Source: Alphaproteobacteria bacterium
Lineage (GTDB): Bacteria > Pseudomonadota > Alphaproteobacteria > UBA8366 > Aestuariispiraceae
NCBI GenBank assembly: GCA_024743195.1
Contig: JANSXE010000003.1
Location: forward strand, 372,001 to 436,000
Reading direction: 5' to 3'
DNA length: 64,000 bases
The translations under genes and the position numbers were made by a program. Under the pieces are notes generated by a model. The model worked only from the letters and a program-made list of their open reading frames with translations, was not told the origin of the DNA and ran no database searches. Of the stretch, positions 26,301-35,158 are shown piece by piece. The first letter of the stretch is position 1; every line of letters begins with the position of its first letter.

Positions 26301-26876
26301 CTCGCCCGGCGGAAAGACGTCCAGGATGCCGCCGCGCACGGCAAACTCGCCCGGTTCGCGCACCGTGTCGGCGCGCCGATAGCCGTTCTTGGCGAAGAAC
26401 TGCGTCAGCCGGTCGAGCGGCGCGCTGTCGCCCGGCTTCAGCGCCAGCGCCGCGTCGGCCAACGCGGCCCGCGCCGGAACCCGCTGGGTTGCGGCGGCGA
26501 CGGTGGTCAGCACCACCGTCTCAGGGCCTGGCGCATCGGCCGCGAGCCGCGTCAGCGCCTCCAGCCGGCGCGCGACCGAGGCCGCGTTCGGCGACACCCG
26601 GTCGTAAGGCAGACAGTCCCATGCGGGAAGCTGAAGGACGGCGAGCGACGGGGCGACGAAGGCGAGCCGGTCGGCCATGGCCGCCATGCGCCCCTCGTCG
26701 CGCGCGATATAGAGGCAGGGGGCGCCCGCCGCCGCCTGCGCCTCGGCGAGCGCCAGGGCGTCCGCCCCGTCCGGCGCGCCCGCGACCGTGCTGCGCCCCG
26801 GCCGCGCCAGCAGGTCGGCCAGGGTCGGCGTCGGGGACGGCGCGGTCTTGGTCTGGGCGGCCACGCGCAGGGTCAC
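23322..26876 (-). CDS. mfd: transcription-repair coupling factor Mfd
   Basis: The 1184-residue protein removes RNA polymerase stalled at DNA damage and recruits UvrA. It has the UvrB-like N-terminal domains, the RNA polymerase interacting domain ([17 protein letters not shown] near residue 520), an SF2 helicase with Walker [16 protein letters not shown] (about 660), a DEEQ box (DEEQHFGV near 763) and helicase motif VI in [17 protein letters not shown], and a C-terminal TRCF domain. The start codon is GTG, overlapping the sdhE stop (GTGA), so sdhE and mfd are translationally coupled. Length is normal for the family. Confidence 0.97.
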   Translation of the reverse strand: MTLRVAAQTKTAPSPTPTLADLLARPGRSTVAGAPDGADALALAEAQAAAGAPCLYIARDEGRMAAMADRLAFVAPSLAVLQLPAWDCLPYDRVSPNAASVARRLEALTRLAADAPGPETVVLTTVAAATQRVPARAALADAALALKPGDSAPLDRLTQFFAKNGYRRADTVREPGEFAVRGGILDVFPPGEEEPLRLDFFGDELETVRRFDAMSQRTTGEAAGLNLKPVSEVMLESESIDRFRQAYRQLFGGSTEGDPLFEAVSEGRRPPGVEHWLPLFHERLESLFDYLPAGAPVLLDHQAEEAADERLALIHDHYQARLDDLEINARRKDADAPPPYKPVPPDRLYLTDQEWRASLSAAPALHLTPFAADGELAASEETGPIVDFGGHRVIDFAAARTDPHVNLYEAVAERVHRETAKPSLIAAASDGSRERLKLLLGEAGLTDLPSVARWGQAVKRAAGTAAIATLNLDHGFETAALQVLTESDILGERMARPARRRRRGEEFISELSAIEIGDVVVHIDHGIGRYDGLETLTVDGGPHDCLRLIYHGGDKLYLPVENLEVLTKYGSEESEVQFDRLGGVAWQARKAKIKERVREMADKLLKVAAERELKNGERLAPTDGAYEEFIARFPYSETEDQARAIEDVAEDLQSGRPMDRLICGDVGFGKTEVALRAAYLAVMNGVQVAVVVPTTLLARQHYKLFMQRFEGLPVKIGQLSRLATPKQAAETKAALADGTLDIVIGTHAVLAKSVSFDHLGLMIVDEEQHFGVGQKERLKQLRANIHVLTLTATPIPRTLQMALAGVREMSIIATPPVDRLAVRSFVLPYDPMVLREAIRRERFRGGQIFYVCPRVADLDRVRERLRELAPDASVAMAHGRMGAAELETVMSDFVDGKYDVLLSTNIVESGLDIPNANTMIVHRADMFGLAQLYQLRGRIGRGKQRAYCYLTLPPGRMLSETARKRLDVMQTLDGLGAGFTLASHDLDIRGAGNLLGEEQSGQVREVGVELYQRMLEEAVAAARDETVAEQMEETWSPAITTGASVLIPERYVPDLSVRLGLYRRLSQLADAKEIDAFAVELADRFGPLPQEVENLLEVVAIKQACKRAHVEKIDAGPKGALVTFRNNSVPNPQGLIGFIQKFAGTAKLRPDHKMVVMRDWSGEKERLRGARSLATRLAEIAERA

Positions 26877-27163
26877 TCGAAGCGGTGCGCGGCGTAGTCC
26901 AGGAGCGCGCGCATCATTGGCCCGTCATAGGCGTCCGGGATCGGATCCGCTTTGACGAGCATGTTGTAGAAATCCTGATCCGGGATGTGCAGCAGCGCCT
27001 CGAAGGCGTCGAGCGCCGCCTCGTCCATGCCGTCGAGGCGCTCCTTGGCGAAGCCGCCGAGCAGCAGGTCCATCTCCTTCGTGCCGCGATGCCAGGCGCG
27101 GAACAGGAGCTTGCGCTTGCGGGCGTCAATTGCGCCGGCGCTGTTGTCGTTGACGGGCTGCAT
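26873..27163 (-). CDS. sdhE: FAD assembly factor SdhE
   Basis: The ATG at 27163, with GAGG upstream, gives 96 residues; the longer frame adds non-conserved Arg-rich sequence. It contains the SdhE/Sdh5 (DUF339) core KLLFRAWHRGTKEMDLLLGGF with the RG-RE/KE-type motif, and DFYNMLVKADPIPD. The protein helps attach FAD covalently to succinate dehydrogenase flavoprotein. It sits between recG (divergent) and mfd, a common alphaproteobacterial order. Confidence 0.93.
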   Translation of the reverse strand: MQPVNDNSAGAIDARKRKLLFRAWHRGTKEMDLLLGGFAKERLDGMDEAALDAFEALLHIPDQDFYNMLVKADPIPDAYDGPMMRALLDYAAHRFE

Positions 27164-27315
27164 GGGCGGCGCCTCACGGTGAAAGAGGATGCAAGAGGTC
27201 GGGCGAGGGGGATATAGCGTCCGGACCCGGCCGGGTAAACCGCGCCCGGCGCGTCTCTTTCGGTCCGGCCGGCGCGCCGGTAGTCTAGCAGCCACGAGGA
27301 GGAGCCCGCCCGCCG

Positions 27316-29400
27316 ATGCGTCCCGAGATCCTGTTTCCCCTGTTCGCGCCGCTGACGAGCCTGAAAGGCGTCGGCGCGCGCATCGCGGGGCTGTTGGAGA
27401 AGGCCGCGGGGCCGAAGGTGGTGGACCTGCTCTGGCTGCTGCCGCGGGAGGTGATCGACCGCAGCCGGGAGCCCGCCATCGCCGACGCCCCGCCGGACCG
27501 CATCGCCACCATCACCGGCCATGTCGACAAGCATGAGGCGCCGCCGGACAGAAAGCGGCCCTATCGCGTGCTGCTGCGCGACGAGACGGCTTTTCTGACC
27601 CTGGTCTTCTTCCACGCCGACAAACGTTACATTGCGCAGATCCTGCCCGAGGGGGCGCGGGTCACGGTCAGCGGGCGGATCGAGCTCTATTCCGGGCGCA
27701 AGCAGATGGTCCATCCGGACCATATCGTCCCGGCCGAACGCAAGGCGGAGATTCCGGCGGTCGAGCCGGTCTATCCCCTGACCGCGGGCCTGACCGGCAA
27801 ATCGGTGCAGAAGGCGGTCGCCCAGGCGCTGGAGCGCGCGCCGGACCCGCCCGATTGGCTCGACCCCGCCTACAAGGCCCGCCAGGGCTGGCCCGGCTGG
27901 CGCGAGGCGCTGCTGGCGGCGCACGCGCCGTCCGCCGAAGGCGCGCTTTCGCCGCTCGCCCCGGCGCGTCAGCGCTTGGCCTATGACGAGCTGCTGGCGA
28001 ACCAGCTCGCGCTCGCCATCATGCGCCGCAAGGCGAAGCGCCAGGGCGGCCGGGCGATCGACGGCGACAAGCGGCTGCGGCGCAAGGCCCTGGCGGCGCT
28101 GCCCTTCGAGCTGACCGCCAGCCAGATCGAGGCCTTGCGCGAGATCGGCGCCGACATGGCCGCGCCGCGGCGCATGCTGCGCCTGCTGCAGGGCGACGTC
28201 GGCAGCGGCAAGACCGTGGTCGCGCTGATGGCGATGCTGAACGCCGTCGAGTGCGGCGGACAGGCCGCCCTGATGGCCCCGACGGAGATCCTGGCCCGCC
28301 AGCATTTCGAGACCATCGCGCCGCTGGCCGAGGCGGCGGGCGTGCGCGCCGCCGTCCTGACCGGCCGCGACAAGGGAAAGGGCCGGGCGGCGATCCTGGA
28401 GGCCCTGGCCCGGGGCGAGATCGACCTGATCGTCGGCACCCATGCGCTGTTCCAGGAGGATGTGGTCTTCGCCGATCTGATGCTGGCCGTGGTCGACGAG
28501 CAGCATCGCTTCGGCGTGCACCAGCGCCTCAACCTCGCCGCCAAGGGCAAGGGGGTCGACATGCTGGTGATGACCGCGACGCCGATCCCGCGCACGCTGA
28601 TGATGTCGGCTTATGGCGATCTCGACGGCTCTCGCCTGACCGACAAGCCGCCGGGCCGCAAGCCGGTGAAGACGGTGGTGATCGCCGCCCCCCGGCTGGA
28701 GGAGGTGATCGAGGGCGTCGGCCGTCAGATCGCGCAGGGCGCCAAGGTCTATTGGGTCTGCCCCCTGGTCGAGGAGTCGGAAACCAGCGACATGGCCGCC
28801 GCCGAGGCGCGCTACGCCGAACTGCGCCGGCGTTTCGGGGAGGAGGCGACGGCCCTCGTCCACGGCCGCATGAAGGGGACGCAGAAGGACGCCGCCATGG
28901 CGCGCTTCGCCGAGGGGCCCGCCAGCATTCTGGTCGCCACGACGGTGATCGAAGTCGGCGTCAATGTGCCCGAGGCGACGGTCATGGTGATCGAGCATGC
29001 GGAGCGCTTCGGCCTCGCCCAGCTTCACCAACTGCGCGGGCGCATCGGACGGGGCGAGAAGCCGTCCACCTGCATCCTGCTGCGCGCCGAGCAGATGACC
29101 GAGACCGCGCGGGAGCGGCTCAAGACGCTGGTCGAAACCGAGGACGGCTTCGTCATCGCGGAGAAGGATCTGGAACTGCGCGGGGCGGGCGAGATCCTCG
29201 GCGTGCGGCAGAGCGGCCTGCCGGCCTTCCGGCTCGCCGACATCGCGCTGCATGGCGAGCTGATGAAGGCCGCGCACGACGATTCCCGCCTGATCCTGGA
29301 GCGCGATCCGGAGCTCGAGAGCGATCGCGGCGGGGCCTTGCGCACGCTGCTCTATCTCTTCGAGCGCGACGCGGCGATCGCCACGCTGCGCTCGGGGTGA
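27316..29400 (+). CDS. recG: ATP-dependent DNA helicase RecG
   Basis: The 694-residue protein has the N-terminal wedge/OB domain (about 1-170; LKGVGARIAGLLEK, LLWLLPREVIDRS), Walker A GDVGSGKTVVALMAM near residue 293, DEQH box DEQHRFGVHQRL near 394, motif [13 protein letters not shown], and motif [21 protein letters not shown], then ELRGAGEILGVRQSGLP. RecG drives branch migration and fork reversal during recombination and repair. It is divergent from sdhE-mfd. GAGGAG stands 15-20 bases before the ATG. Confidence 0.97.
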   Translation: MRPEILFPLFAPLTSLKGVGARIAGLLEKAAGPKVVDLLWLLPREVIDRSREPAIADAPPDRIATITGHVDKHEAPPDRKRPYRVLLRDETAFLTLVFFHADKRYIAQILPEGARVTVSGRIELYSGRKQMVHPDHIVPAERKAEIPAVEPVYPLTAGLTGKSVQKAVAQALERAPDPPDWLDPAYKARQGWPGWREALLAAHAPSAEGALSPLAPARQRLAYDELLANQLALAIMRRKAKRQGGRAIDGDKRLRRKALAALPFELTASQIEALREIGADMAAPRRMLRLLQGDVGSGKTVVALMAMLNAVECGGQAALMAPTEILARQHFETIAPLAEAAGVRAAVLTGRDKGKGRAAILEALARGEIDLIVGTHALFQEDVVFADLMLAVVDEQHRFGVHQRLNLAAKGKGVDMLVMTATPIPRTLMMSAYGDLDGSRLTDKPPGRKPVKTVVIAAPRLEEVIEGVGRQIAQGAKVYWVCPLVEESETSDMAAAEARYAELRRRFGEEATALVHGRMKGTQKDAAMARFAEGPASILVATTVIEVGVNVPEATVMVIEHAERFGLAQLHQLRGRIGRGEKPSTCILLRAEQMTETARERLKTLVETEDGFVIAEKDLELRGAGEILGVRQSGLPAFRLADIALHGELMKAAHDDSRLILERDPELESDRGGALRTLLYLFERDAAIATLRSG

Positions 29401-29419
29401 CGCGGCGAGCGGGCCCGGC

Positions 29420-29535
29420 CTCCTCCTTCGAGACGGCCCTTCGGGCCTCCTCAGGAAGAGGCCTCAACTTTTCGATTCACGCGCACGGCCTACATCCTGA
29501 GGAGCCGCCGGCGGGCGGCGTCTCGAAGGACGTGG
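29420..29535. repeat. REP-like inverted repeat pair, CCTCCTTCGAGACG type
   Basis: The arm at 29420-29455 (CTCCTTCGAGACGGCCC, then GGGCCTCCTCAGGA) is partly the inverse of the arm at 29490-29533 (ATCCTGAGGAGCC, GCCGGCGGGCGGCG, TCTCGAAGGA). Each arm also holds an internal palindrome. This is the well-known alphaproteobacterial intergenic repeat in which CCTGAGGAG, a variable hairpin loop and CTCGAAGGA occur together, usually between genes. It fills most of the 303-bp gap between recG and nrdB. Confidence 0.8.
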
Positions 29536-29703
29536 GCGCTTTACCCACGCGCCCCCAAACAGAACCCCCGCCGGCGTCGCGCGCCGGCGGGGGAGGGGGC
29601 GGGGCTGAAACCTCCCCGCCGTTGGGCACAGGGTCAACAGGGAGCGCCAGGGATCTTGCGAGCGCAGCCGGCTTGGTCGACCCGGTAATACAGGCGCGCT
29701 CGG

Positions 29704-30663
29704 TTAAGCGAACGCCTCCTCCCAGCTGCCCTGGGTGGAGGCCTTGGAATACTCGGTGGCCCGGTTCTCGAAGAAATTCGTGTGCTCGACGCCGTTCAGC
29801 ATCTCGTCCATCCAGCGCAGCGGGTTCTTCTCCACGCCGTAGAGCGGATCGAGCCCCAACTGGCCGAGCCGGCGGTCCGCGATGTAGCGGATATACTGCT
29901 TCACCTCATCGCCCGAGAGGCCCCGGACGGGGCCGAGCTCGAAGGCCAGGTCGATGAAGGCGTCCTCATGCTCCACGATGGTGGCGCAGGCGTCGCGCAG
30001 CTCGGCCTGGAAGGCGTCCGACCAGACTTCCGGGTTCTCCGCGACGAAGGTCTTGAAAAGGCGGATGATGGAGCTGGTGTGCAGCGATTCGTCGCGCACC
30101 GACCAGCTCACGATCTGGCCCATCCCCTTCATCTTGTTGTTGCGCGGGAAGTTCATCAGCATGGCGAAGCTGGCGAAGAGCTGCAGCCCTTCGGTGAAGG
30201 CGCCGAATACGGCGAGCGTCTTGGCGATATCCTCCTTCGACTCCATGCCCCAGCCCTGCATGTAGTCGTATTTGTCCTTCATTTCCTTGTATTTGAGGAA
30301 GGCCTGATACTCCACCTCCGGCATCCCGATGGTGTCGAGCAGGTGGCTGTAGGCCGCGATGTGCACCGTCTCCATGTTGGAGAAGGCGGAGAGCATCATC
30401 TGCACCTCGGTCGGCTGGAAGACCTGACTGTACTTCTTCATGTAGCAGTTGTTCACCTCGACGTCCGCCTGGGTGAAGAAGCGGAAAATCTGGGTGAGCA
30501 GGTTGCGCTCGCCTTCGCTCAGAGTGCGGTGCCAGTCCTTGACGTCGTCGGCCAGCGGCACTTCCTCCGGCAGCCAATGGATGCGCTGCTGGGTCAGCCA
30601 GGCGTCGTACGCCCAGGGATAGTTGAACGGCTTGTAGACCGGGCTGGCGTCGAGAAGGCTCAT
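29704..30663 (-). CDS. nrdB: class Ia ribonucleotide reductase, small (beta) subunit
   Basis: The 319-residue protein holds the di-iron/tyrosyl radical cofactor. Motif METVHIAAYSHLLDTIG supplies an iron ligand Glu, His and the radical Tyr in the E-x2-H-x3-Y spacing of NrdB, and EHEDAFIDLAF and DESLHTSSI supply the second half. The C-terminal tail ends in EEAFA. It lies 40 bp downstream of nrdA, on the same strand, and shares the nrdA promoter. No ATP-cone domain is present. Confidence 0.95.
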   Translation of the reverse strand: MSLLDASPVYKPFNYPWAYDAWLTQQRIHWLPEEVPLADDVKDWHRTLSEGERNLLTQIFRFFTQADVEVNNCYMKKYSQVFQPTEVQMMLSAFSNMETVHIAAYSHLLDTIGMPEVEYQAFLKYKEMKDKYDYMQGWGMESKEDIAKTLAVFGAFTEGLQLFASFAMLMNFPRNNKMKGMGQIVSWSVRDESLHTSSIIRLFKTFVAENPEVWSDAFQAELRDACATIVEHEDAFIDLAFELGPVRGLSGDEVKQYIRYIADRRLGQLGLDPLYGVEKNPLRWMDEMLNGVEHTNFFENRATEYSKASTQGSWEEAFA

Positions 30664-30703
30664 TGGCGCGGCGTCCCTGAAGTTCGGCGTCCCTGTCCGG
30701 GCG

Positions 30704-32746
30704 CTATTGGCAGCTCAGACACTCTTCGTAATCCGGCGGATCCTGCGGCGCCTCGCCGCCGACCTTGCCCATCAGCGGCACCGCCACCGAGCCCCCCACG
30801 CCCCCGGCCGCGGCGTCGGAGCGCGGCTTCAGGATGGAGGCGTCGGCTTCCGCCCGCTGGATCGACTTGGAGCGGCAGTAGTAGAGGCTCTTAACCCCCT
30901 TCTTCCAGGCCTGGAAGTGGAGCTGGTGCAGCTCGCGCTTGTGCACGTCGGCTGGCAGGAAGACGTTCAGCGACTGGGCCTGGCAAATATAGGGCGCGCG
31001 GTCGGCCGCGTGCTCGATCAGCCAGCGCTGGTCGATCTCGAAGGCGGTCTTGAAGACGTCCTTCTCGTGATCCTCCAGGAAGTCGAGATGCTGGACCGAG
31101 CCCTCGTTGATCGAGATCGAGGACCAGGTGTCGTCGTCATCCTTGCCTTTTTCCGCAAGAAGCGCCTTCAAGTGCTTGTTCCGAACCGAAAAGCTGCCGG
31201 ACAGCGTCTTGTGGGTGAAGCTGTTGGCGGCGATCGGCTCGATCCCCGGCGAGGCGCCGCCGCAGATGATCGAGATCGAGGCCGTCGGCGCGATCGCCAT
31301 CTTGTTGGAGAAGCGCTCCATGATCCCGAATTCCTCGGCGTCGGGGCAGGGGCCGCGCTCTTCGGCCAGCGCCTTGGAGGCCGCGTCGGCCTGGCCGCGG
31401 ATGTGCTTGAACATCCGCGTGTTCCAGACCTTCGCCATGACCCCTTCCCAGGGGATCATCTGGCTCTGCAGGAAGCTGTGGAAGCCCATCACGCCGAGGC
31501 CGACCGAGCGCTCGCGCATGGCGGAGTACTTGGCCCGGCGGAAATCGTCCGGCGCATTGTCGATGAAGTCCTGCAGCACGTTGTCGAGGAAGCGCATCAC
31601 GTCCGCGATGAAGCGCGGGTCGCCCTCCCACTCCAGATACTTTTCGAGATTGAGCGAGGAGAGGCAGCAGACCGCCGTGCGCTCCTGGCCCCAGATATCC
31701 TCGCCCGTCGGCAGGGTGATCTCGGAGCACAGGTTGGAGGTCTTCACCTCCAGCCCGGCGAGCTTCTGGTGCTCGGGCCGGGAATTGTTCACATGATCGA
31801 TGTAGATGATATAGGGCTCGCCGGTCTCGATCCGGGCGGTCAGCAGACGGATCCAGAGGTCGCGGGCGCGCACCTTGCGGATCGTGCTGCGGTCCTTCGG
31901 GCTCTGCAGCTTCCAGTCCAGATCCTCTTCGACCGCGCGCATGAAGTCGTCGGTCAGCAGCACGCCGTGATGCAGGTTGAGCGCCTTGCGGTTGGGGTCG
32001 CCGCCGGTCGGCCGGCGGATTTCCAGGAATTCCTCGATCTCCGGATGCCAGATCGGCAGATAGACCGCCGCCGAGCCGCGGCGCAGCGAGCCCTGGCTGA
32101 TCGCGAGCGTCAGCGAATCCATCACCCGGATGAAGGGGACGACGCCCGAGGTCTTGCCGTTCTGACCGACCGATTCCCCGATCGAGCGCAGATTGCCCCA
32201 ATAGCTGCCGATGCCGCCGCCGCGCGCCGCGAGCCAGACATTCTCGTTCCACAGGCCGACGATGCCTTCCAGGCTGTCATTGGCCTCGTTCAGGAAGCAG
32301 GAGATCGGCAGGCCGCGCTTGGCGCCGCCGTTGGACAGAACCGGCGTCGCGGGCATGAACCAGAGCTTCGAGATGTAGTCGTAGAGGCGCTGGGCGTGGG
32401 CGCTGTCGTCCGCGAAATGCATCGCGACGCGCGCGAACATGTCCTGCGGGCCCTCGTCGGGCAGCAGGTAGCGGTCCTCGACCGTGGCGAGCCCGAAGGA
32501 CGTCATGTTCGAATCGCGGCTGCGATCGACCAGGACGCTGATCCCGCGGTCGTTCTGCTTGTGGTCGCGCACGTCGATGTCGAGGTCGCCCCCAAGATCG
32601 CCGCCAAGGTCGAGCAGGCCGCCTTCGGCTTCGACCCGGTTGCGCAGACGCTCGAGCGCCGCGTCGACGTCTTGCTTGGCGGCGGTCCGGCTGTCTTCAC
32701 TGGCTTTGTAGGACCCGTCCGGCACGTCTCTAATCCCCCAGTCCAT
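30704..32746 (-). CDS. nrdA: class Ia ribonucleotide reductase, large (alpha) subunit
   Basis: The 680-residue catalytic subunit converts ribonucleoside to deoxyribonucleoside diphosphates. It shows the conserved finger-loop and active-site residues: PISCFLNEANDS (first active-site Cys), NLCSEITLPT (N, C and E of the radical site), the substrate-binding TASISIICGGASPGIEP, and the C-terminal redox pair ECLSCQ. The N-terminus (MDWGIRDVPDGSYKAS) has a short acidic region but no ATP-cone, so overall dATP inhibition by that domain would be missing. It is transcribed from an NrdR-type promoter about 230 bp upstream. Confidence 0.96.
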   Translation of the reverse strand: MDWGIRDVPDGSYKASEDSRTAAKQDVDAALERLRNRVEAEGGLLDLGGDLGGDLDIDVRDHKQNDRGISVLVDRSRDSNMTSFGLATVEDRYLLPDEGPQDMFARVAMHFADDSAHAQRLYDYISKLWFMPATPVLSNGGAKRGLPISCFLNEANDSLEGIVGLWNENVWLAARGGGIGSYWGNLRSIGESVGQNGKTSGVVPFIRVMDSLTLAISQGSLRRGSAAVYLPIWHPEIEEFLEIRRPTGGDPNRKALNLHHGVLLTDDFMRAVEEDLDWKLQSPKDRSTIRKVRARDLWIRLLTARIETGEPYIIYIDHVNNSRPEHQKLAGLEVKTSNLCSEITLPTGEDIWGQERTAVCCLSSLNLEKYLEWEGDPRFIADVMRFLDNVLQDFIDNAPDDFRRAKYSAMRERSVGLGVMGFHSFLQSQMIPWEGVMAKVWNTRMFKHIRGQADAASKALAEERGPCPDAEEFGIMERFSNKMAIAPTASISIICGGASPGIEPIAANSFTHKTLSGSFSVRNKHLKALLAEKGKDDDDTWSSISINEGSVQHLDFLEDHEKDVFKTAFEIDQRWLIEHAADRAPYICQAQSLNVFLPADVHKRELHQLHFQAWKKGVKSLYYCRSKSIQRAEADASILKPRSDAAAGGVGGSVAVPLMGKVGGEAPQDPPDYEECLSCQ

Positions 32747-32937
32747 TGCGCCGCGCAGGTGGGGCGACGCCCGCTCCCTCGCGATCCCGTTGTTCCGCGC
32801 CGGTTATCCGACGCCTTGTCCACAGGTGCTCCGCGCCGACGCAGCCGGCGGGCCCCGGATTTCCGGGCGTTGGCCGCGCGACCGCCGTTCGGTCCCCGCT
32901 TTTCACAGAGCGGTGTTTTCGAAACACGAGGATAAAA

Positions 32938-32953
32938 ACACCATATATCGTGC
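32938..32953 (-). promoter_or_regulatory. NrdR box, proximal to nrdA
   Basis: ACACCATATATCGTGC matches the NrdR consensus ACAC-ATATAT-GTGT at most positions. NrdR is the ATP-cone repressor that senses (d)ATP and shuts down ribonucleotide reductase genes. Confidence 0.75.
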
Positions 32954-32970
32954 CTCACCCCGAACGGTCG

Positions 32971-33002
32971 ACAAGATATAGCGGAGCGCTTTTCGCTGTC
33001 AA
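32971..33002 (-). promoter_or_regulatory. nrdA promoter overlapping a second, weaker NrdR box
   Basis: On the minus strand TTGACA (complement of 32997-33002) and TATATC (complement of 32975-32980) are 16 bp apart. ACAAGATATAGCGG at 32971-32984 overlaps the -10 and resembles a degenerate NrdR box; its centre is 33 bp from that of the better box, about three helical turns, which is the usual NrdR arrangement. Confidence 0.65.
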
Positions 33003-33117
33003 AGGAAACTGTCGCGGGATCGTCATCTTCCGCGCGGGCGGTGTGGATATCGCAGGGCCCGGCCGATCGCCCGCGGACGCGACGCGGCTCCATCGCGCCC
33101 GCGGCCGCGCGGGTCAA

Positions 33118-33681
33118 TCATCCTTGGGCGTCCGTCTCCAGGTCGCGGCATGGGATGACGACGCGGCGCGACCAGAGACGCGGCGCGAGGTCGGGGTCGG
33201 TCTGTGTGATCCGGTACTGGCTGAAGCCCAGGATCTGATCCACCCGGTCGGGCTCAGACGCCAGGGGAAGCATCAGCCGCTCGCCGTCGAGATGGGGCGG
33301 CAGCGGATCGCTGGACGACGCGTCGGGGCGTTCCGTCTCGGATTCGAGCACGGCGTATTGGATTTGGGGCGTCTCGACGACGGCGCGCCATCGCCGCCGC
33401 ATTTCCGGATAGGCCGCGGCCCCGATCAGCTCGCGCAACGCCTTGTGCTTGAGGGAGCCGCGCCAGGCGAGGTTGACCCGCTCTCCGGACAGCGTGAACA
33501 GGAAGTCGTCGCGCGCCGGATCGAATCGCGCGATCCAGACGCCCGGCAGCCAGCGCGGGACGCTGAAGGGATCGAAATCCTTCTTGAGGGGGACGAGCGC
33601 GCCATTGCGGGCGGTCAGCCAAGCGTCCAGCATCGATCGGACGGCCGGACTGGCTTCGCACAGACTGCGTGTCGACGCCAT
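33118..33681 (-). CDS. PAS domain-containing protein
   Basis: The ATG at 33681, preceded by AAGGAAG, gives 187 residues. LPGVWIARFDPARDDFLFTLSGERVNLAWRGSLKHKALREL reads as the PAS_5-type family of short alphaproteobacterial PAS proteins (one PAS domain, no output domain). The remainder (DQILGFSQYRITQTDP) is consistent with that family. No partner kinase or cyclase is nearby, and the ligand is unknown. Confidence 0.7.
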   Translation of the reverse strand: MASTRSLCEASPAVRSMLDAWLTARNGALVPLKKDFDPFSVPRWLPGVWIARFDPARDDFLFTLSGERVNLAWRGSLKHKALRELIGAAAYPEMRRRWRAVVETPQIQYAVLESETERPDASSSDPLPPHLDGERLMLPLASEPDRVDQILGFSQYRITQTDPDLAPRLWSRRVVIPCRDLETDAQG

Positions 33682-33751
33682 GCATCGCTTCCTTTTGGGG
33701 TCTGTGCGGTAGGATAAGGCGGTTTCGGCGAAAGGACAGGGTGGGACGCGA

Positions 33752-34366
33752 ATGCTCGACGCGGCGCTGCGCAAGCTGATCGATCCGCCGCTCGACCGGG
33801 CCGGCGCCGCACTGGCGCGGCTCGGCGTTTCCGCCGATGCTGTGACGCTGTTCGGCCTTCTCCCCGGCGGCCTGGCGGTGCTGGCGCTGTCGCAGGCGCG
33901 CTACGACCTCGCGCTCGCCTGCCTGGCGCTCAATCGGCTGTGCGACGGGCTCGACGGGGCCGTGGCGCGGCGCACGAAGACGACGGATTTCGGCGGCTTT
34001 CTCGACATCGTGGGCGACTTCCTGGTCTATGCGGCGATTCCGCTCGGCTTCGCGTTGGCGGATCCGGCCGCCAACGCGATTCCCGCCGCCGTGCTGATGG
34101 CCAGCTTCTTCGGCGCCGGCTCGAGCTTCCTCGCCTTCGCGGTGATCGCGGCCAAGCGGCGGATCGCCACGGATGCGCGCGGGCGCAAGAGCTTCTATTA
34201 TCTCGGCGGTCTGGCGGAGGGAACGGAGACCGTCGCGGTCTTCGTCGCCATGCATCTCGCGCCGGATTGGTTTCCATGGCTGGCCTACGGCTTCGCCGCC
34301 CTCTGTTGGGCGACGGCGCTGGGCCGGGTGCTGCAGGCGCGGGCGATGTTCCGCGACGGCGCGTAG
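33752..34366 (+). CDS. CDP-alcohol phosphatidyltransferase family protein
   Basis: The 204-residue membrane protein has the CDP-alcohol phosphotransferase motif at about residues 66-93: CDGLDGAVARR, then FGGFLDIVGDF, supplying the conserved D-DG-AR and G-D-D residues that bind two metal ions. About six hydrophobic segments follow. Enzymes of this family join CDP-diacylglycerol or a similar CDP-lipid to an alcohol (glycerol phosphate, serine, inositol or choline). The alcohol cannot be called. AAAGGA lies about 15 bases before the ATG. Confidence 0.85.
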   Translation: MLDAALRKLIDPPLDRAGAALARLGVSADAVTLFGLLPGGLAVLALSQARYDLALACLALNRLCDGLDGAVARRTKTTDFGGFLDIVGDFLVYAAIPLGFALADPAANAIPAAVLMASFFGAGSSFLAFAVIAAKRRIATDARGRKSFYYLGGLAEGTETVAVFVAMHLAPDWFPWLAYGFAALCWATALGRVLQARAMFRDGA

Positions 34367-34384
34367 GGGCGAAGGAACGGGGCG

Positions 34385-35158
34385 ATGTGCGGGCGCTACT
34401 CTCTGACCACGCCGGTCGACGGAATCCGGCGGCTCTTCGGCTTCCAAGAGCTGCCGAACCTGCCGCCGCGCTACAACATCGCGCCGACTCAGGCGGTGCT
34501 GGCCGTGTTGCGCGGCGACGGCCTCAAGGACCAGGAGGCCGGGGACAGCGCGCCGCGCGCGCGCCTGTTGCGCTGGGGCCTGATCCCGAGTTGGGCGAAG
34601 GACCCGGCGATCGCCTCCAAGCTGATCAACGCGCGCAGCGAAACGGTGCGCGACAAGCCCTCCTTCAAGAAGGCGTTCCAGCGCCGGCGCTGCCTCCTGC
34701 CGGCCGACGGCTTCTACGAATGGAAGACGATCCACGGCAAGAAACAGCCGTTCCGCATCCGCTTCGCAGACGGGGAGCCCTTCGCCTTCGCCGGGTTGTG
34801 GGAGCGTTGGCAGGCCCCGGACGGCGGCGAGATCGAGAGCTGCAGCATCCTGACCGCCGAGGCCGCGCCGCAGATCGCGGACATCCATCATCGCATGCCG
34901 GTGATCCTGGACCCGGGCGCCTTCGACGCTTGGCTCGGCGCGCCGCAGGACGATGCGGAGGCGCTGCTCGGCCCCTATCGCGGGGCGCGGGCGCTGGAGG
35001 CATATCCCGTCGACCGACGCGTCAATGACGTGCGCAACGACGACGAGGCGCTGATCGAGCCGGTCGCGCTTTCCGAGCCGGAAGAGGCGGCGACGCCCGA
35101 GGACCCTGCGGAACCTGAGGGCGCGCGCCGGGCCGGCGGTCAGCTATCCCTGTTCTGA
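34385..35158 (+). CDS. SOS response-associated peptidase (SRAP, YedK/HMCES family)
   Basis: The 257-residue protein starts MCGRYSL, exposing Cys2, which forms a thiazolidine crosslink with abasic sites in single-stranded DNA. Also present are NIAPTQ, RWGLIPSWAKD, the NARSET loop near 82-87, the FYEW motif with Glu112 and HHRMPV with His169, the catalytic partners. Residues 205-257 form an acidic, Pro/Ala-rich tail not shared with E. coli YedK. The start is fixed by the Cys2 requirement. It overlaps the convergent EamA gene by 15 bases at the 3' end. Confidence 0.93.
   Translation: MCGRYSLTTPVDGIRRLFGFQELPNLPPRYNIAPTQAVLAVLRGDGLKDQEAGDSAPRARLLRWGLIPSWAKDPAIASKLINARSETVRDKPSFKKAFQRRRCLLPADGFYEWKTIHGKKQPFRIRFADGEPFAFAGLWERWQAPDGGEIESCSILTAEAAPQIADIHHRMPVILDPGAFDAWLGAPQDDAEALLGPYRGARALEAYPVDRRVNDVRNDDEALIEPVALSEPEEAATPEDPAEPEGARRAGGQLSLF

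Larger units (their letters stand above)
32747..33117. other. nrdAB control region, with an unusually long leader
   Basis: The region holds the nrdA promoter and NrdR boxes (listed separately) at 32938-33002 and then about 220 bases of leader before the nrdA ATG. The leader contains a near-palindrome GTGTTTTCGAAACAC at 32913-32927. No gene is seen. The PAS-domain gene ending at 33118 is transcribed toward this region. Confidence 0.55.

Noticed and set aside
23421-26897. A 1158-codon frame antisense to mfd
   Set aside because: Mirror of mfd codon bias; it has no ribosome-binding site and no domain.
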